Positions 42,334 to 51,402 are shown, counted from the first letter of the stretch. The stretch is 64,000 nt of DNA from an uncultured bacterium (GCA_902761145.1 CACWJA010000002.1:151342-215341); one strand, 5' to 3'. Made by a program: numbers and translations. Notes: generated by a model from the sequence alone, not told the origin.

Positions 42334-42339
42334 TATAAT
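42334..42339 (+). promoter_or_regulatory. frr -10 box
   Basis: TGTTATAAT abutting the tsf terminator; AAGGAGAG precedes the frr ATG. Confidence 0.7.
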
Positions 42340-42364
42340 AGATTTTATAAAGTAAGGAGAGATT

Positions 42365-42910
42365 ATGTTTGACACAAACGAAGACCGCAAGAAAATGGAG
42401 GCGATCATTGAGCGTTTCAGAAATGAAATGAAGAAAGTTCGCACTGGGCGAGCACATCCAGATATGCTGTCGGGGATAAAAGTAGAAGTGTATGGACAAT
42501 TTATGCCGCTAAATCAAGTTGCCAATATCACCGCAGCAGATGCTACTCTATTAGTAATTACTCCGTTTGACCCTGCCAATATTCAAGCTATTACAACAGC
42601 AATACGTGCGGATCAAAGCTTGGGGCTTAACCCAGCCGACGATGGGCGCGTAATTCGTGTACCGATACCAGCACTGACTGAAGAGCGTCGTAAAGAGATC
42701 GTAAAAAATGCGTCTACGAAAGTAGAGGAAGCAAAAGTTGCGCTAAGAAATGTACGTGAAGACGCTCGAAAGGCGCTGAAAAATACAGAGGAAATAAGCG
42801 AAGATGTCAAAAAACGCGCCGAGAAAGAAATTGATAACTTGACCAAGGAATTTAGCGACAAGATTGAAGATGATTTCAAAGCAAAATCTGAAGAAATAAT
42901 GAAATTATAA
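42365..42910 (+). CDS. frr: Ribosome recycling factor
   Basis: 181 residues, normal. Splits post-termination ribosomes with EF-G. KVRTGRAHPDMLSGIKVEVYG, LNQVANITAADATLLVITPFDP, LGLNPADDGRVIRVPIPALTEERRKEIVK and the C-terminal helical DNLTKEFSDKIEDDFKAKSEEIMKL are typical. Confidence 0.97.
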   Translation: MFDTNEDRKKMEAIIERFRNEMKKVRTGRAHPDMLSGIKVEVYGQFMPLNQVANITAADATLLVITPFDPANIQAITTAIRADQSLGLNPADDGRVIRVPIPALTEERRKEIVKNASTKVEEAKVALRNVREDARKALKNTEEISEDVKKRAEKEIDNLTKEFSDKIEDDFKAKSEEIMKL

Positions 42911-42938
42911 ATATCGCAATTGCTGGAGGAATTAAGAA

Positions 42939-43610
42939 ATGAGTTTACAACATCTTGGAATAATTGCCGACGGTAATCGTCGATGGGCAAAAGAGCGAGG
43001 TTTACCTACCATCGAGGGCCATAAAAAAGGCCTCGAAACCATAGAAACATTGGTACGTGCTGCAGCGGAAGCTGGTGTGCCATATATTAGTTTTTATGTA
43101 TTTAGTACAGAGAACTGGGGACGCTCGGCAGACGAAGTAAAATATATAATGAAATTGGCTGAAACACGCATATTGAAGTACGCCGAAAAACTAGCAAAAA
43201 ACAACGCGAGACTGTTGGTACTGGGGTCCAAAGAGAAAATAGCACCCACTTTGGCAAGCTGTATAGAAAAAGCCGAAAAGATTACGTCAAAATGTACAGG
43301 TATTACGGTTTGTTTCTGTTTTAATTATGGCGGTGAGCAAGAAATTGCTGACGCGGCAAATATTGCAATGGAGGCGGATAGAGAAATTACGCCGCAGACC
43401 ATTCGAAAGCATTTGTATCATCCAGAGGTGCCTGATATCGATATGGTAGTGCGTACTAGTGGAGAAGAGCGAATTAGCGGATTTATGCTGTGGCGTGCAG
43501 CTTATGCCGAACTAATGTTTGTGAAGAAATTCTTCCCAGAATTAGAAACAGAGGACTTAAAAATTATTCTTGACGAATACGACCATCGAAATAGGCGATT
43601 CGGAAAGTAA
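42939..43610 (+). CDS. uppS: Undecaprenyl diphosphate synthase
   Basis: 223 residues, cis-prenyltransferase for the lipid carrier of cell wall synthesis. LGIIADGNRRWAKERG with the catalytic Asp, GHKKGLETIETLV, FYVFSTENWGRS, VCFCFNYGGEQEI, MVVRTSGEERISGFMLWRAAYAELMF. Slightly shorter than the usual 240-250. GGAGGAATT supports the start. The order frr-uppS-rseP is common in bacteria, though cdsA is missing between uppS and rseP. Confidence 0.95.
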   Translation: MSLQHLGIIADGNRRWAKERGLPTIEGHKKGLETIETLVRAAAEAGVPYISFYVFSTENWGRSADEVKYIMKLAETRILKYAEKLAKNNARLLVLGSKEKIAPTLASCIEKAEKITSKCTGITVCFCFNYGGEQEIADAANIAMEADREITPQTIRKHLYHPEVPDIDMVVRTSGEERISGFMLWRAAYAELMFVKKFFPELETEDLKIILDEYDHRNRRFGK

Positions 43611-43626
43611 GTATTGATAATTGTGA

Positions 43627-43632
43627 TATAAT
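43627..43632 (+). promoter_or_regulatory. rseP -10 box, leaderless start
   Basis: TGATATAAT, six bases before the rseP ATG. Confidence 0.7.
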
Positions 43633-43638
43633 AAGGTT

Positions 43639-44952
43639 ATGGATATATTTATTGGTGTGGTTGTTGGTTTGCTGGTGCTGATGTTCTTAGTAACAGCACA
43701 TGAGTTTGGGCATTTTATTGCGGCTAGACGCAACGGCGTGAATGTCTTGGAATTTGGTATTGGGTTTCCACCAAGAATAGCGGCGTGGATGAAAGACCCT
43801 AAGACTGGTAAATGGCGTAAGCTACCACGCAAAGAATGGAGCAAAGATAAAGTTTCAAAAGTAGTATATTCTAGTGCTGATGACAAATCTTTTGCTCAAA
43901 AGGGCATGGTCTTTAGTCTTAACTGGCTACCAATAGGCGGTTTTTGTCAAATGGATGGTGAATCCGCAGCGGACAGTCGCGAGGGTACGTTTGGCAAAGC
44001 GGGTTTTTGGGCTAAAACTAAAATATTGTTTGCTGGGGTGACGATGAATTGGCTCGTAGCTATATTAATTTTCACTATCTTAGCCTGGACGGGAATGCCT
44101 GAGTTTTTAGACAATCAATTTACTATAGGAGCGGACACACGGACAGATAGTACCCCAGTAAGGATTGCTTCCGTAGCAGAAGACTCGCCGGCGGCGCGAG
44201 CTGGACTAAAAGCAGGAGATTACATACTGACCGTTGAGGGTGCGGAAGTTAGGCATGCAAGTGATGTGATGGGCATCAACGAATCACATGCTGGTGAAAT
44301 AGTTTCGTACGTTATACAACGCGATATAAAGACTGGCTGCTGCTTAGACGATTGCCCAGAATGCACATGTGTAGAAGACTGCAAAATGGAGCCAGCAGAA
44401 TTATCTTTTGATATTCATTTGAATGCTACTGGATCGGAATATTTACTAGGTATTACTATGGAAACTTCTCAAGCTCTATCATACTCTACTTGGTCGGCAC
44501 CTATAGTGGGGGTAGGTCTCACTGCTCAGATTACAGGCGAAACATTCAAGGGAGTGGGGATAATGCTATGGAATTTGATCTCTGGGGTCGGATCACAATT
44601 CAGCCCAGATGAGGCCGTACGTGAAAATGGACAGGACGCAATATCATCCGTGGGTGACTCTGTATCGGGGCCAGTGGGGATAATTGGGGTACTATTCCCA
44701 GCCTTTACTGCAGCTGGCCCATCTAACTTAGCTTTTCTAGCGGCACTTATCTCCGTATCTTTGGCCTGTATGAATGTATTGCCTATCCCAGCATTAGATG
44801 GCGGAAGATGGTTGCTAATTGCGATATATAAGCTGCGAAAGAAAAAGCTAACAAAAGAAACCGAAGAAAAAATAGTATCCCGTGCCTTTATGGTATTATT
44901 GGCCTTGATATTTATAGTAACAATACTTGACATAATAAGGATCGCCCAGTAA
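43639..44952 (+). CDS. rseP: Site-2 protease family, RseP-like, with a Cys-rich insert
   Basis: 437 residues. Intramembrane zinc metalloprotease: first helix with VTAHEFGHFIAARR (HExxH), last region PIPALDGGRW (DG motif). A PDZ domain (about 170-275) lies between (DSPAARAGLKAGDYILTVEGAEVRHASDV). Inside it, at about residue 234-250, is an insert with six Cys in 16 residues (CCLDDCPECTCVEDCK), unusual for the family, which could bind a metal or form disulphides. The end overlaps the next gene by one base. Leaderless promoter. Confidence 0.9.
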   Translation: MDIFIGVVVGLLVLMFLVTAHEFGHFIAARRNGVNVLEFGIGFPPRIAAWMKDPKTGKWRKLPRKEWSKDKVSKVVYSSADDKSFAQKGMVFSLNWLPIGGFCQMDGESAADSREGTFGKAGFWAKTKILFAGVTMNWLVAILIFTILAWTGMPEFLDNQFTIGADTRTDSTPVRIASVAEDSPAARAGLKAGDYILTVEGAEVRHASDVMGINESHAGEIVSYVIQRDIKTGCCLDDCPECTCVEDCKMEPAELSFDIHLNATGSEYLLGITMETSQALSYSTWSAPIVGVGLTAQITGETFKGVGIMLWNLISGVGSQFSPDEAVRENGQDAISSVGDSVSGPVGIIGVLFPAFTAAGPSNLAFLAALISVSLACMNVLPIPALDGGRWLLIAIYKLRKKKLTKETEEKIVSRAFMVLLALIFIVTILDIIRIAQ

Positions 44953-45797
44953 TGTCAAGAAAGAAGCAGACGCAGTTAACAGAAAAGTTTTCCAATATCA
45001 CTAACTGCCGAGGTTTAGTAACGTTTTTGAAAGTAATACTGTTGTTGATCTGGGTCGCGTCTGCCGTGATCTTGTCACAGCTTGTGGTAGGATATTTGAT
45101 GCTTTGGATCCTTGGAAAAGAAACATTCGTGCAAGTGGTGCCCACTACGATCTACTCGGCACTTTCATATACTGTAGCCTTGGTTTGGCTATTATTCGTC
45201 ACACCAAAGATCTTGAATCACTTTAAGACTACAACAAAGAAAGGAAATAGCAGTAAAAGCATCGACAAAAAAGCTGCCGTACATACAATGAGCCGCGTGG
45301 ACTTAGGATTAAAAAGTGTTCCGACTTGGACCGATATCGGGCTTGCGCCTATAGGCTTTATTGCGGCCACCATGCTAGCTGCTGCGCTCGTGGCGATGTT
45401 TAATATGTTCCCGTGGTTTGACGCAAATCAGATACAGGATGTCGGATTTGGCCCATATTTAGTAGGGGCCGACAGAACAATTGCTTTTATTGCGTTGGTT
45501 ATTATTGCCCCTATAGCAGAAGAGATGATTTTTCGCGGTTGGTTATATAATAAACTTAGGAACTTGTTCAGCACACAACTAGCTGACATATGGTCTATGG
45601 TTATTTCCATTTTTCTAGTATCGCTACTTTTTGGAGTAGTACATATGCAATGGAATGTGGGGGTAAATGTCTTTGCATTGTCTGTAGTATTGTGTGGGAT
45701 GCGTGAAATTACTGGCACGATATATGCTGGAATACTTACACATATGATTAAAAACGGTGTAGCATTTTATTTGCTATACGTAATGGGCATAGGATAG
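44952..45797 (+). CDS. CPBP-family intramembrane metalloprotease
   Basis: 281 residues, about eight membrane segments. Motif 1 IAEEMIFRGWLYNKLR (EExxxR) and motif 2 FGVVHMQWN (FxxxH) define CPBP (Rce1-like/ABI) proteases. Usually bacteriocin self-immunity or prenyl-protein-type processing; the substrate is unknown. Start overlaps the rseP stop (TAATG), so the two membrane proteases are co-translated. Confidence 0.9.
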   Translation: MSRKKQTQLTEKFSNITNCRGLVTFLKVILLLIWVASAVILSQLVVGYLMLWILGKETFVQVVPTTIYSALSYTVALVWLLFVTPKILNHFKTTTKKGNSSKSIDKKAAVHTMSRVDLGLKSVPTWTDIGLAPIGFIAATMLAAALVAMFNMFPWFDANQIQDVGFGPYLVGADRTIAFIALVIIAPIAEEMIFRGWLYNKLRNLFSTQLADIWSMVISIFLVSLLFGVVHMQWNVGVNVFALSVVLCGMREITGTIYAGILTHMIKNGVAFYLLYVMGIG

Positions 45798-45822
45798 AAA
45801 AAGGCGCTCCTTAGGGAGCGCT
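45796..45822 (-). terminator. Terminator with the stop codon of the minus gene in its loop
   Basis: AGCGCTCC/GGAGCGCC hairpin followed by TTTTT on the minus strand; the TAA of the gene ending at 45811 is in the loop. Confidence 0.8.
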
Positions 45823-46299
45823 ACGATGAAAGATGGCTTCTAATAACTTGAGAATACGTGGCTTGGTTGTGTCGTCTGGCAGATCGAACCGGACCTCTCC
45901 TTGTTTGAAATGAATCATTAGCTCGATAGACTCAAGCACGTGACGTTTTCTTCTAAAGAGCTCCGTATCGAACTCGGTGGTTACTTGCTGCTGGCTGTGA
46001 CGTTCTACCATATTGTAGAGCTCACTTTTTAGCCTTATTGCCGTTGTTTTGAGCTCCGAGATGGGTATAGGTCTGTACTCAGCATAGTCTAATATCCAAG
46101 ACTGTGCGCAGAGCCACTTGATACTTTCGGGCTTCGAGAATTCATACCCAAATTGATAACTATCAGCGCCAGAGATTGGAACTGAGTGATCAGCGTAGAT
46201 CTCTTCGAGAATCTTGCCGGGCACATGATTTGCCTCACTTAGGATAAACATAACTTCATAGCCCTGCAATATGACTTTGCCTTTTACTAATTTCATCAT
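45811..46299 (-). CDS. Hypothetical protein, 162 residues
   Basis: Not recognised. The start at 46299 (or the next Met) follows GGAGGTG at 46306-46312. No signal peptide or membrane segment. A mixed N-terminal part (KGKVILQGYEVMFILSEAN) precedes a helical, charged C-terminal half (RLKSELYNMVERHSQQQV, RRKRHVLESIELMIHF). Strong Shine-Dalgarno and more balanced codons suggest an accessory gene. Confidence 0.65.
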   Translation of the reverse strand: MMKLVKGKVILQGYEVMFILSEANHVPGKILEEIYADHSVPISGADSYQFGYEFSKPESIKWLCAQSWILDYAEYRPIPISELKTTAIRLKSELYNMVERHSQQQVTTEFDTELFRRKRHVLESIELMIHFKQGEVRFDLPDDTTKPRILKLLEAIFHRSAP

Positions 46300-46396
46300 A
46301 ATGTACACCTCCAGGAAAAATAGGCCTAGTGCCTTATTTCTATTGTATCATACTTTTAAAAATCTGTCAATTCTCTATCTGTTGGAATAGATATGC

Positions 46397-46402
46397 TATA
46401 AT
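46397..46402 (+). promoter_or_regulatory. proS -10 box, near-leaderless
   Basis: TGCTATAAT, ten bases before the ATG at 46413. Confidence 0.65.
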
Positions 46403-46412
46403 ATATAATATT

Positions 46413-47639
46413 ATGAGACTTTCGAAAACTTTTGTAAAAACTTTACGCACTGTGCCCAAAGACGAGACCGCCAAAAACGGTATATTGCTGACACGTGCGG
46501 GCTATATACACAAAGAAATGGCTGGTGTGTATGACTATTTGCCACTGGGGCTACGAGTGCTCGAGAATATCAAGAGCATTATTCGAGAAGAGCTAAACAG
46601 TATCGGTTGCGAGGAAGTATTAATGTCTGCATTGCAAAATCCAGAGCCATGGACGAAGACTGGCAGATTTAGCGATCAAGAGGTGGATATATGGTTTAAG
46701 ACCACACTGGCTAGCGGCGGAGAGCTAGGACTAGCCCCCACGCATGAAGAGCCTATCACTACAATGCTAAAATCATACATATCTAGTTATAAGGATTTAC
46801 CACTTTATGTGTATCAATTTCAGACTAAATTCCGCAACGAACTACGTGCTAAGTCTGGAATTTTGCGTGGACGTGAGTTTCTAATGAAAGACTTATACAG
46901 CTTCCATACATCAGAGGAGGATCTGGACGATTTTTATACAAAAGTAGAGCAAGCTTATGGACGTATATTCGATAGACTCGGCATCGGTGAAGATACTTAT
47001 GAAACTTTTGCTAGCGGTGGGATATTTTCTAAATACTCGCACGAATTCCAAACTATATTACCTGTAGGGGAAGATACCATATACTATAATACTGATAAGT
47101 CTGTAGTATTAAACAAAGAAGTATATACTCCTGAAGTACTAGTAGATCTTGCCGCAGAAGGACAGAAGTTTGACGAGACTACCGCTGCAGAGGTGGGAAA
47201 TATATTTAAATTGAAGTTTAAATATTCTGAGCCATTAGGGCTAAAATATATAGATGAAAATAATTCCCAAAAGACCGTCTATATGGGGTGCTACGGTATA
47301 GGCGTGTCACGCCTAATGGGGGTGATAGCAGAGAAGTATTCAGACGAGAAAGGACTAGTATGGCCAGAGACAATAGCTCCATACCGCTATTATCTGGTAG
47401 GTATAGGAGAAAATGGCATCTCTGCGGCTGAAGAGTTCTATTGTGACCGAGAAAACGAAGTATTATATGATGACCGTAATGTACGGCCAGGCGAAAAATT
47501 TGCTGACGCAGAACTGATGGGTATACCTTATCGTATAGTGATATCAGATAAGACTCTAGCCGAAGATACAGCCGAGCTAACAGACCGCCGCACCGGTGAA
47601 AGCCAGATGATAAAAATATCAGATTTGATGCAATATTAG
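46413..47639 (+). CDS. proS: Prolyl-tRNA synthetase without the editing insert
   Basis: 408 residues; most bacterial ProRS are about 570 because of a 180-residue INS editing domain between motifs 2 and 3. Here LTRAGYIHKEMAGVYDYLPLGLRVLENI (motif 1), FRNELRAKSGILRGREFLMKDLYSF (motif 2) and MGCYGIGVSRLMGVIAE (motif 3) are present with only a short linker. The C-terminal anticodon-binding domain is complete but short (YDDRNVRPGEKFADAELMGIPYRIVI). The upstream in-frame Met at 46329 lies before the promoter and is rejected. Mischarged Ala-tRNA(Pro) would need a separate editor. Confidence 0.95.
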   Translation: MRLSKTFVKTLRTVPKDETAKNGILLTRAGYIHKEMAGVYDYLPLGLRVLENIKSIIREELNSIGCEEVLMSALQNPEPWTKTGRFSDQEVDIWFKTTLASGGELGLAPTHEEPITTMLKSYISSYKDLPLYVYQFQTKFRNELRAKSGILRGREFLMKDLYSFHTSEEDLDDFYTKVEQAYGRIFDRLGIGEDTYETFASGGIFSKYSHEFQTILPVGEDTIYYNTDKSVVLNKEVYTPEVLVDLAAEGQKFDETTAAEVGNIFKLKFKYSEPLGLKYIDENNSQKTVYMGCYGIGVSRLMGVIAEKYSDEKGLVWPETIAPYRYYLVGIGENGISAAEEFYCDRENEVLYDDRNVRPGEKFADAELMGIPYRIVISDKTLAEDTAELTDRRTGESQMIKISDLMQY

Positions 47640-47706
47640 GTTTTGTGGCTTGACGAAAAGCATATTATTGTGTAGACTATATAGGTATTAATGAGTGGAG
47701 TAAAAA

Positions 47707-48153
47707 ATGATCAAGAAAAGCGTAAGTTTAACCGCTGCAGGTAAGAAAGAATTAGAAAAAGAATTAGACGAGCTAATCAAAAATCGTCCAGTTATAGCTG
47801 AGAGGATAGCTACGGCTCGGGCTTTTGGTGACCTATCTGAAAACGAGGAGTATAGCTCGGCACGTAATGAGCAAAAACTAGCCGAAAGTCGTATACTAGA
47901 GATACAAGATATACTGAAAAACGCAAAGATCATTCGTGGAGGAAAGAAAGACAAGGTCGCACTAGGTGCCACAATAGTATTAGATTTGGGTGGACGCAAA
48001 GTTGAATATGCCCTAGTCGGGCCGACCGAGGCAAATCCATTAGAAGGGAAGATCTCCAACGAATCACCTATTGGCAAAGCCATATTTGGACACAAGGTTA
48101 ATGAGGTTGTAGATTTTAATGGGAAAAAGGTAGAAATACTTGAGATAAAATAG
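47707..48153 (+). CDS. greA: Transcription elongation factor GreA
   Basis: 148 residues. N-terminal coiled-coil finger with LTAAGKKELEKELDELIKNRP, the acidic tip GDLSENEEYSSARNEQ, and C-terminal FKBP-like GATIVLDLGGRKVEYALVGPTEANPLEGKISNESPIGKAIFG. Rescues backtracked RNA polymerase. GTGGAG precedes the ATG. A terminator follows. Confidence 0.96.
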   Translation: MIKKSVSLTAAGKKELEKELDELIKNRPVIAERIATARAFGDLSENEEYSSARNEQKLAESRILEIQDILKNAKIIRGGKKDKVALGATIVLDLGGRKVEYALVGPTEANPLEGKISNESPIGKAIFGHKVNEVVDFNGKKVEILEIK

Positions 48154-48195
48154 TAGTTATAGCATCTGCAATCTTATGCGGTTTATATAAAAATT

Positions 48196-48222
48196 GGGCC
48201 GACAAAAGTCGGCCCGGTTTTG
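48196..48222. terminator. Bidirectional terminator
   Basis: GGGCCGAC/GTCGGCCC hairpin with loop AAAA and T-rich ends on both strands, between convergent genes. Confidence 0.85.
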
Positions 48223-48226
48223 ATGG

Positions 48227-48928
48227 TTAATGATTGATGGCTCTGGACTCAGAAAGTCTAGAGCGCAATGCAGCCTGAGCTTGTCTGTGCGCAGCCTTGG
48301 CTTTGTCGAATTCCTCCTTTGCTTGCCTGCTCTGCGATTCGAGAAGCTTAAAGCATGCTTGTGCTTCTTGGTTTGCTACTTTGGCTTGTTCATACTTAGC
48401 TTTAGCAGCGTCAAAGGCCGAATAATCGAGCTTAGGAGCACGGCGCTCGGCATCTTGCCTCATCTCCTTGATCTTGCAACAAAGCTGCCCGATTCTCGCG
48501 TTGAGCTCGTTGCGACGCACTCTGTGTTCGTGGCCCTCAGCTGAGTACTTAGGGGCCATGGCCTTATCGCCACATTCGTATGCACGGCTGGCCTGACCGA
48601 AACACTCACGCATAGCCTGATGCTCTGCATCTGCTTTTTGACGCAGCGAGTCAATGCAGGACCCATAGTAATCGCGGGATTGCCTAAAGGCAGCCCAAAC
48701 TTCACTACCTTGTTCTCTCACCTCTTGCAATGCTTCGAATTCGCGGTCGTGCACTTCTCTGGCAACGCGACGATCCTCCGATGTTAACTGTACTGTTTCA
48801 TAGGCCACACTGGCAGCCTCTTTGGCAACCATATAGTCTTGCCAGGCGGCCTGTTTGCGCCGAAACGCTCTGTCTTCTTCTGTCCGTAATCTTTCCAACT
48901 CGTTGTCATAATGCAAACTCATCACCAT
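48227..48928 (-). CDS. Coiled-coil protein, DUF1771-like segment, unknown function
   Basis: 233 residues, nearly all helical and rich in Ala, Glu, Arg and Gln. QASRAYECGDKAMAPKYSAEGHEHRVRRNEL resembles the DUF1771 helix pair found next to Smr domains, but no Smr domain follows. Four or five Cys are scattered. Clearly GC-richer than neighbours, suggesting transfer. The exact start (48928 or the next Met at 48922) is not settled. Confidence 0.65.
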   Translation of the reverse strand: MVMSLHYDNELERLRTEEDRAFRRKQAAWQDYMVAKEAASVAYETVQLTSEDRRVAREVHDREFEALQEVREQGSEVWAAFRQSRDYYGSCIDSLRQKADAEHQAMRECFGQASRAYECGDKAMAPKYSAEGHEHRVRRNELNARIGQLCCKIKEMRQDAERRAPKLDYSAFDAAKAKYEQAKVANQEAQACFKLLESQSRQAKEEFDKAKAAHRQAQAALRSRLSESRAINH

Positions 48929-49025
48929 TCTTTCTATAAATGTACAAACCCATACGGGCTGCCATTTTATATTATATCATACTTTTTGCTGAAATGCAAG
49001 TTTCGACAGGTACTGAAAAATATGC

Positions 49026-49031
49026 TATAAT
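49026..49031 (+). promoter_or_regulatory. lysS -10 box, leaderless start
   Basis: TGCTATAAT, seven bases before the ATG at 49039. Confidence 0.7.
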
Positions 49032-49038
49032 GTGTATT

Positions 49039-50487
49039 ATGTTATTAGAAGACTACCGCAAGGAGAGACTACGTAAACTAGAGGAGTTGAAGTCGCGGGG
49101 CATAGAGCCATATCCAGCGAAGAGTACACGTAATACTAAGATTTCTGATATTACCGAACATTTTGGTGAGAAAGACGGGCAGGAGGTAACAGTGGCTGGA
49201 CGCATCGTGGCGATACGGTCGTTTGGCAAGCTAGTGTTCCTTAAAGTGCGAGACTATTTTGGTGAAGTGCAGATATTTATGAAGGCCGAAGGCGAGACAC
49301 CGGAAGGAATGCTCGGTGCTAAGGATGTAAAGCTACTAGATATTGGTGATTTTATAGAAGTAACTGGTACAGTAGGTAAGTCCCAGACCGGGGAGATATC
49401 GGTGTTTTCTAACTATGTACGGCTACTTACGAAATCTTTACGACCATTGCCAGAGAAATTTACCAACAAGGAAGAGCGCTACCGCCGTCGCTATGTTGAC
49501 ATGAATGTAAACCCAGAAGTACGCGAGCGGCTGGTGAGGCGAAGCAAGTTTTGGCAAGCAACGCGGGACTTTATGAACGCACATGGGTTTATAGAAGTAA
49601 ATATCCCTGTACTAGAGCACACTACTGGAGGAGCAGACGCTACGCCGTTTACCACACATATGAATGCACTGGATGAAGATTTCTACTTGCGCATATCGCA
49701 CGAGCTACCACTGAAGCGGTTACTAGGTGGCGGGTTTGAAAAAGTGTACGATATAGGACCGAGGTTTCGCAATGAAGGTGTAGATGATGAGCACCTGCCA
49801 GAACACATAGCATTTGAAAGCTATGCCGCATATGAAAACTACGAAGACGGCATAAAATTGTACGAGGAAATGATAAAGTACGTAGCTAAGGAGACTTGGG
49901 GTACATTGCAATTCCATGTAGGAGGATTTGATATAGATCTAGACTGTGAGTGGCCACGTGTAAAATATGCCGACCTCTTACGTGAAAAATACGATGTAGA
50001 TGTATTCCATCCGGACCGTGAACAGCTGGTGAGAATCTTGAAAGAAAACGGCGTAGAGATAAATTACGATGTAAGCGAAGCGCGCCTAATAGACCACGTG
50101 TGGAAACTGATTCGTAAGACTTCAGCTGGGCCGTACTGGCTGATAGAAGAGCCGCTAAGCTTGTCTCCGCTAGCGAAGAAATCTGCCGAGAACCCACTGG
50201 TGACAGAAAGATTCCACCCGATCATAGCTGGCACGGAGATGGGGAATGGATTTTCCGAACTAAACGATCCGTTAGATCAGCTGGAGAGGTTTCAGGAGCA
50301 GCAAGCGGCACGCGATGCCGGTGATGAGGAAGCGCAGATGCTAGATGTGGATTTTGTGGAAATGCTAGAATACGGTATGCCACCAGCATGTGGATGGGGC
50401 AATAGCGAACGCAATTTCTGGCTGCTGGAGGGCGTGCCAGGCAGGGAAGCCGTACCTTTTCCGACTCTAAAATCCAAAGAAGATTAA
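49039..50487 (+). CDS. lysS: Lysyl-tRNA synthetase, class II
   Basis: 482 residues, normal. N-terminal OB-fold (TVAGRIVAIRSFGKLVFLKVRD), motif 1 region (FMNAHGFIEVNIPVLEH), motif 2 (GFEKVYDIGPRFRNEGVDDEHLPEHIAFE) and a modified motif 3 region (GCGWGNSERNFWLLE). The usual GxGxGIDRLxM motif 3 is altered to CGWGNSERNFWLL. An in-frame Met at 48940 lies before the promoter and is rejected. Confidence 0.93.
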   Translation: MLLEDYRKERLRKLEELKSRGIEPYPAKSTRNTKISDITEHFGEKDGQEVTVAGRIVAIRSFGKLVFLKVRDYFGEVQIFMKAEGETPEGMLGAKDVKLLDIGDFIEVTGTVGKSQTGEISVFSNYVRLLTKSLRPLPEKFTNKEERYRRRYVDMNVNPEVRERLVRRSKFWQATRDFMNAHGFIEVNIPVLEHTTGGADATPFTTHMNALDEDFYLRISHELPLKRLLGGGFEKVYDIGPRFRNEGVDDEHLPEHIAFESYAAYENYEDGIKLYEEMIKYVAKETWGTLQFHVGGFDIDLDCEWPRVKYADLLREKYDVDVFHPDREQLVRILKENGVEINYDVSEARLIDHVWKLIRKTSAGPYWLIEEPLSLSPLAKKSAENPLVTERFHPIIAGTEMGNGFSELNDPLDQLERFQEQQAARDAGDEEAQMLDVDFVEMLEYGMPPACGWGNSERNFWLLEGVPGREAVPFPTLKSKED

Positions 50488-50493
50488 TACCGC

Positions 50494-51177
50494 ATGTCTT
50501 ATGCTGAGTTTAAATCAAAATTAGCAGCTGAATCTGAAGAAGAGTATCGGGAGTTTTCTATGAAAGGAATACCTAGCGATAGGCCCTTTGTAGGTGTAAG
50601 GATTCCAAAAATCCGAAAGATAGTGACAGAATTACCGAGCGAGGACAAGGAGATGATTTTGAGTACTGCTCCAATAGCGATAGAAGAAGTGCTAGCCCGC
50701 GGAATGGTGATTGCCGGAATGCGGTATTCTAAAATGCTAGAATATTTTGACTCGCAAATAGACTATATAGACAACTGGTGCACATGTGATATTTTTTGCT
50801 CGGCTTTGAGAAATGCCACAAAGAAACATAAAGAAGACTTTTTGACACGTAAGGTAGAGAAGTTATTGCTAGATAAGCGAGAATTCGCAGTACGTGCCGG
50901 CATAGTGCTGCTAAAGACTGGCTATGTAGAGTTTGACTATCTTTTTATGATATTTGACAGGGTAGAAAGATTGGCTGGCAGGGAAGAGTATTATATAAAA
51001 ATGGCCCTAGCATGGCTAGTGGCAGAATGTTTTATCAAATACCCTGACGAGACTTTGGGCTTTTTGCAAACTACCAAATTGCCGAAATGGACATACAATA
51101 AAGCCATATCAAAAATTTGCGATTCTTTCCGAGTGACACCAGAGCAGAAGGATATATTACGTGTACTAAGAAAATAA
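50494..51177 (+). CDS. DNA alkylation repair protein, AlkD-like HEAT-repeat glycosylase
   Basis: 227 residues, all helical. FSMKGIPSDRPFVGVRIPKIRKI at the start and NWCTCDIFCSALRN, ALAWLVAECFIKYP are typical of AlkD/AlkC-like proteins, which remove alkylated bases using a HEAT-repeat groove. Six bases behind lysS, probably cotranscribed. The stop abuts the convergent DUF167 gene. Confidence 0.88.
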   Translation: MSYAEFKSKLAAESEEEYREFSMKGIPSDRPFVGVRIPKIRKIVTELPSEDKEMILSTAPIAIEEVLARGMVIAGMRYSKMLEYFDSQIDYIDNWCTCDIFCSALRNATKKHKEDFLTRKVEKLLLDKREFAVRAGIVLLKTGYVEFDYLFMIFDRVERLAGREEYYIKMALAWLVAECFIKYPDETLGFLQTTKLPKWTYNKAISKICDSFRVTPEQKDILRVLRK

Positions 51178-51396
51178 TTAGAACTCTACGATTTTGTGAC
51201 GAGAGTGGGCGCCGCGAGTGATGGTGATGGTAGTCTTGGGGACTTTGAAATGCTTGGCGAGAAGCTTGATAAGTGCAGCATTAGCCTCGCCATCGTGAGC
51301 AGAGGCGTGCAGATAGACTGTAAGTGTGCCGTCGGGCCCGGTGACGATTTTTTCTTGCGAGCTGCCAGGCTTTACCGTGATAGTATATGTAGACAT
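51178..51396 (-). CDS. DUF167 (YggU-type) protein
   Basis: 72 residues from ATG 51396: ITVKPGSSQEKIV, HASAHDGEANAALIKLLAKHFKVPKTTI, ITRGAHSRHKIV, matching the small YggU/DUF167 family of unknown function. A longer in-frame extension would cover the divergent uvrB start and is rejected. TATAAT is six bases before the ATG: leaderless. Confidence 0.88.
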   Translation of the reverse strand: MSTYTITVKPGSSQEKIVTGPDGTLTVYLHASAHDGEANAALIKLLAKHFKVPKTTITITRGAHSRHKIVEF

Positions 51397-51402
51397 AGGT
51401 AT

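Noticed and set aside
46329..46412. N-terminal extension of ProRS (and similar ones of LysRS, MurJ, phosphoketolase, DUF167)
   Set aside because: The extensions lie upstream of or inside the predicted promoters and do not match the families.
48227..48928. Smr-type nuclease
   Set aside because: Only a DUF1771-like helix pair is seen; the Smr domain is absent.
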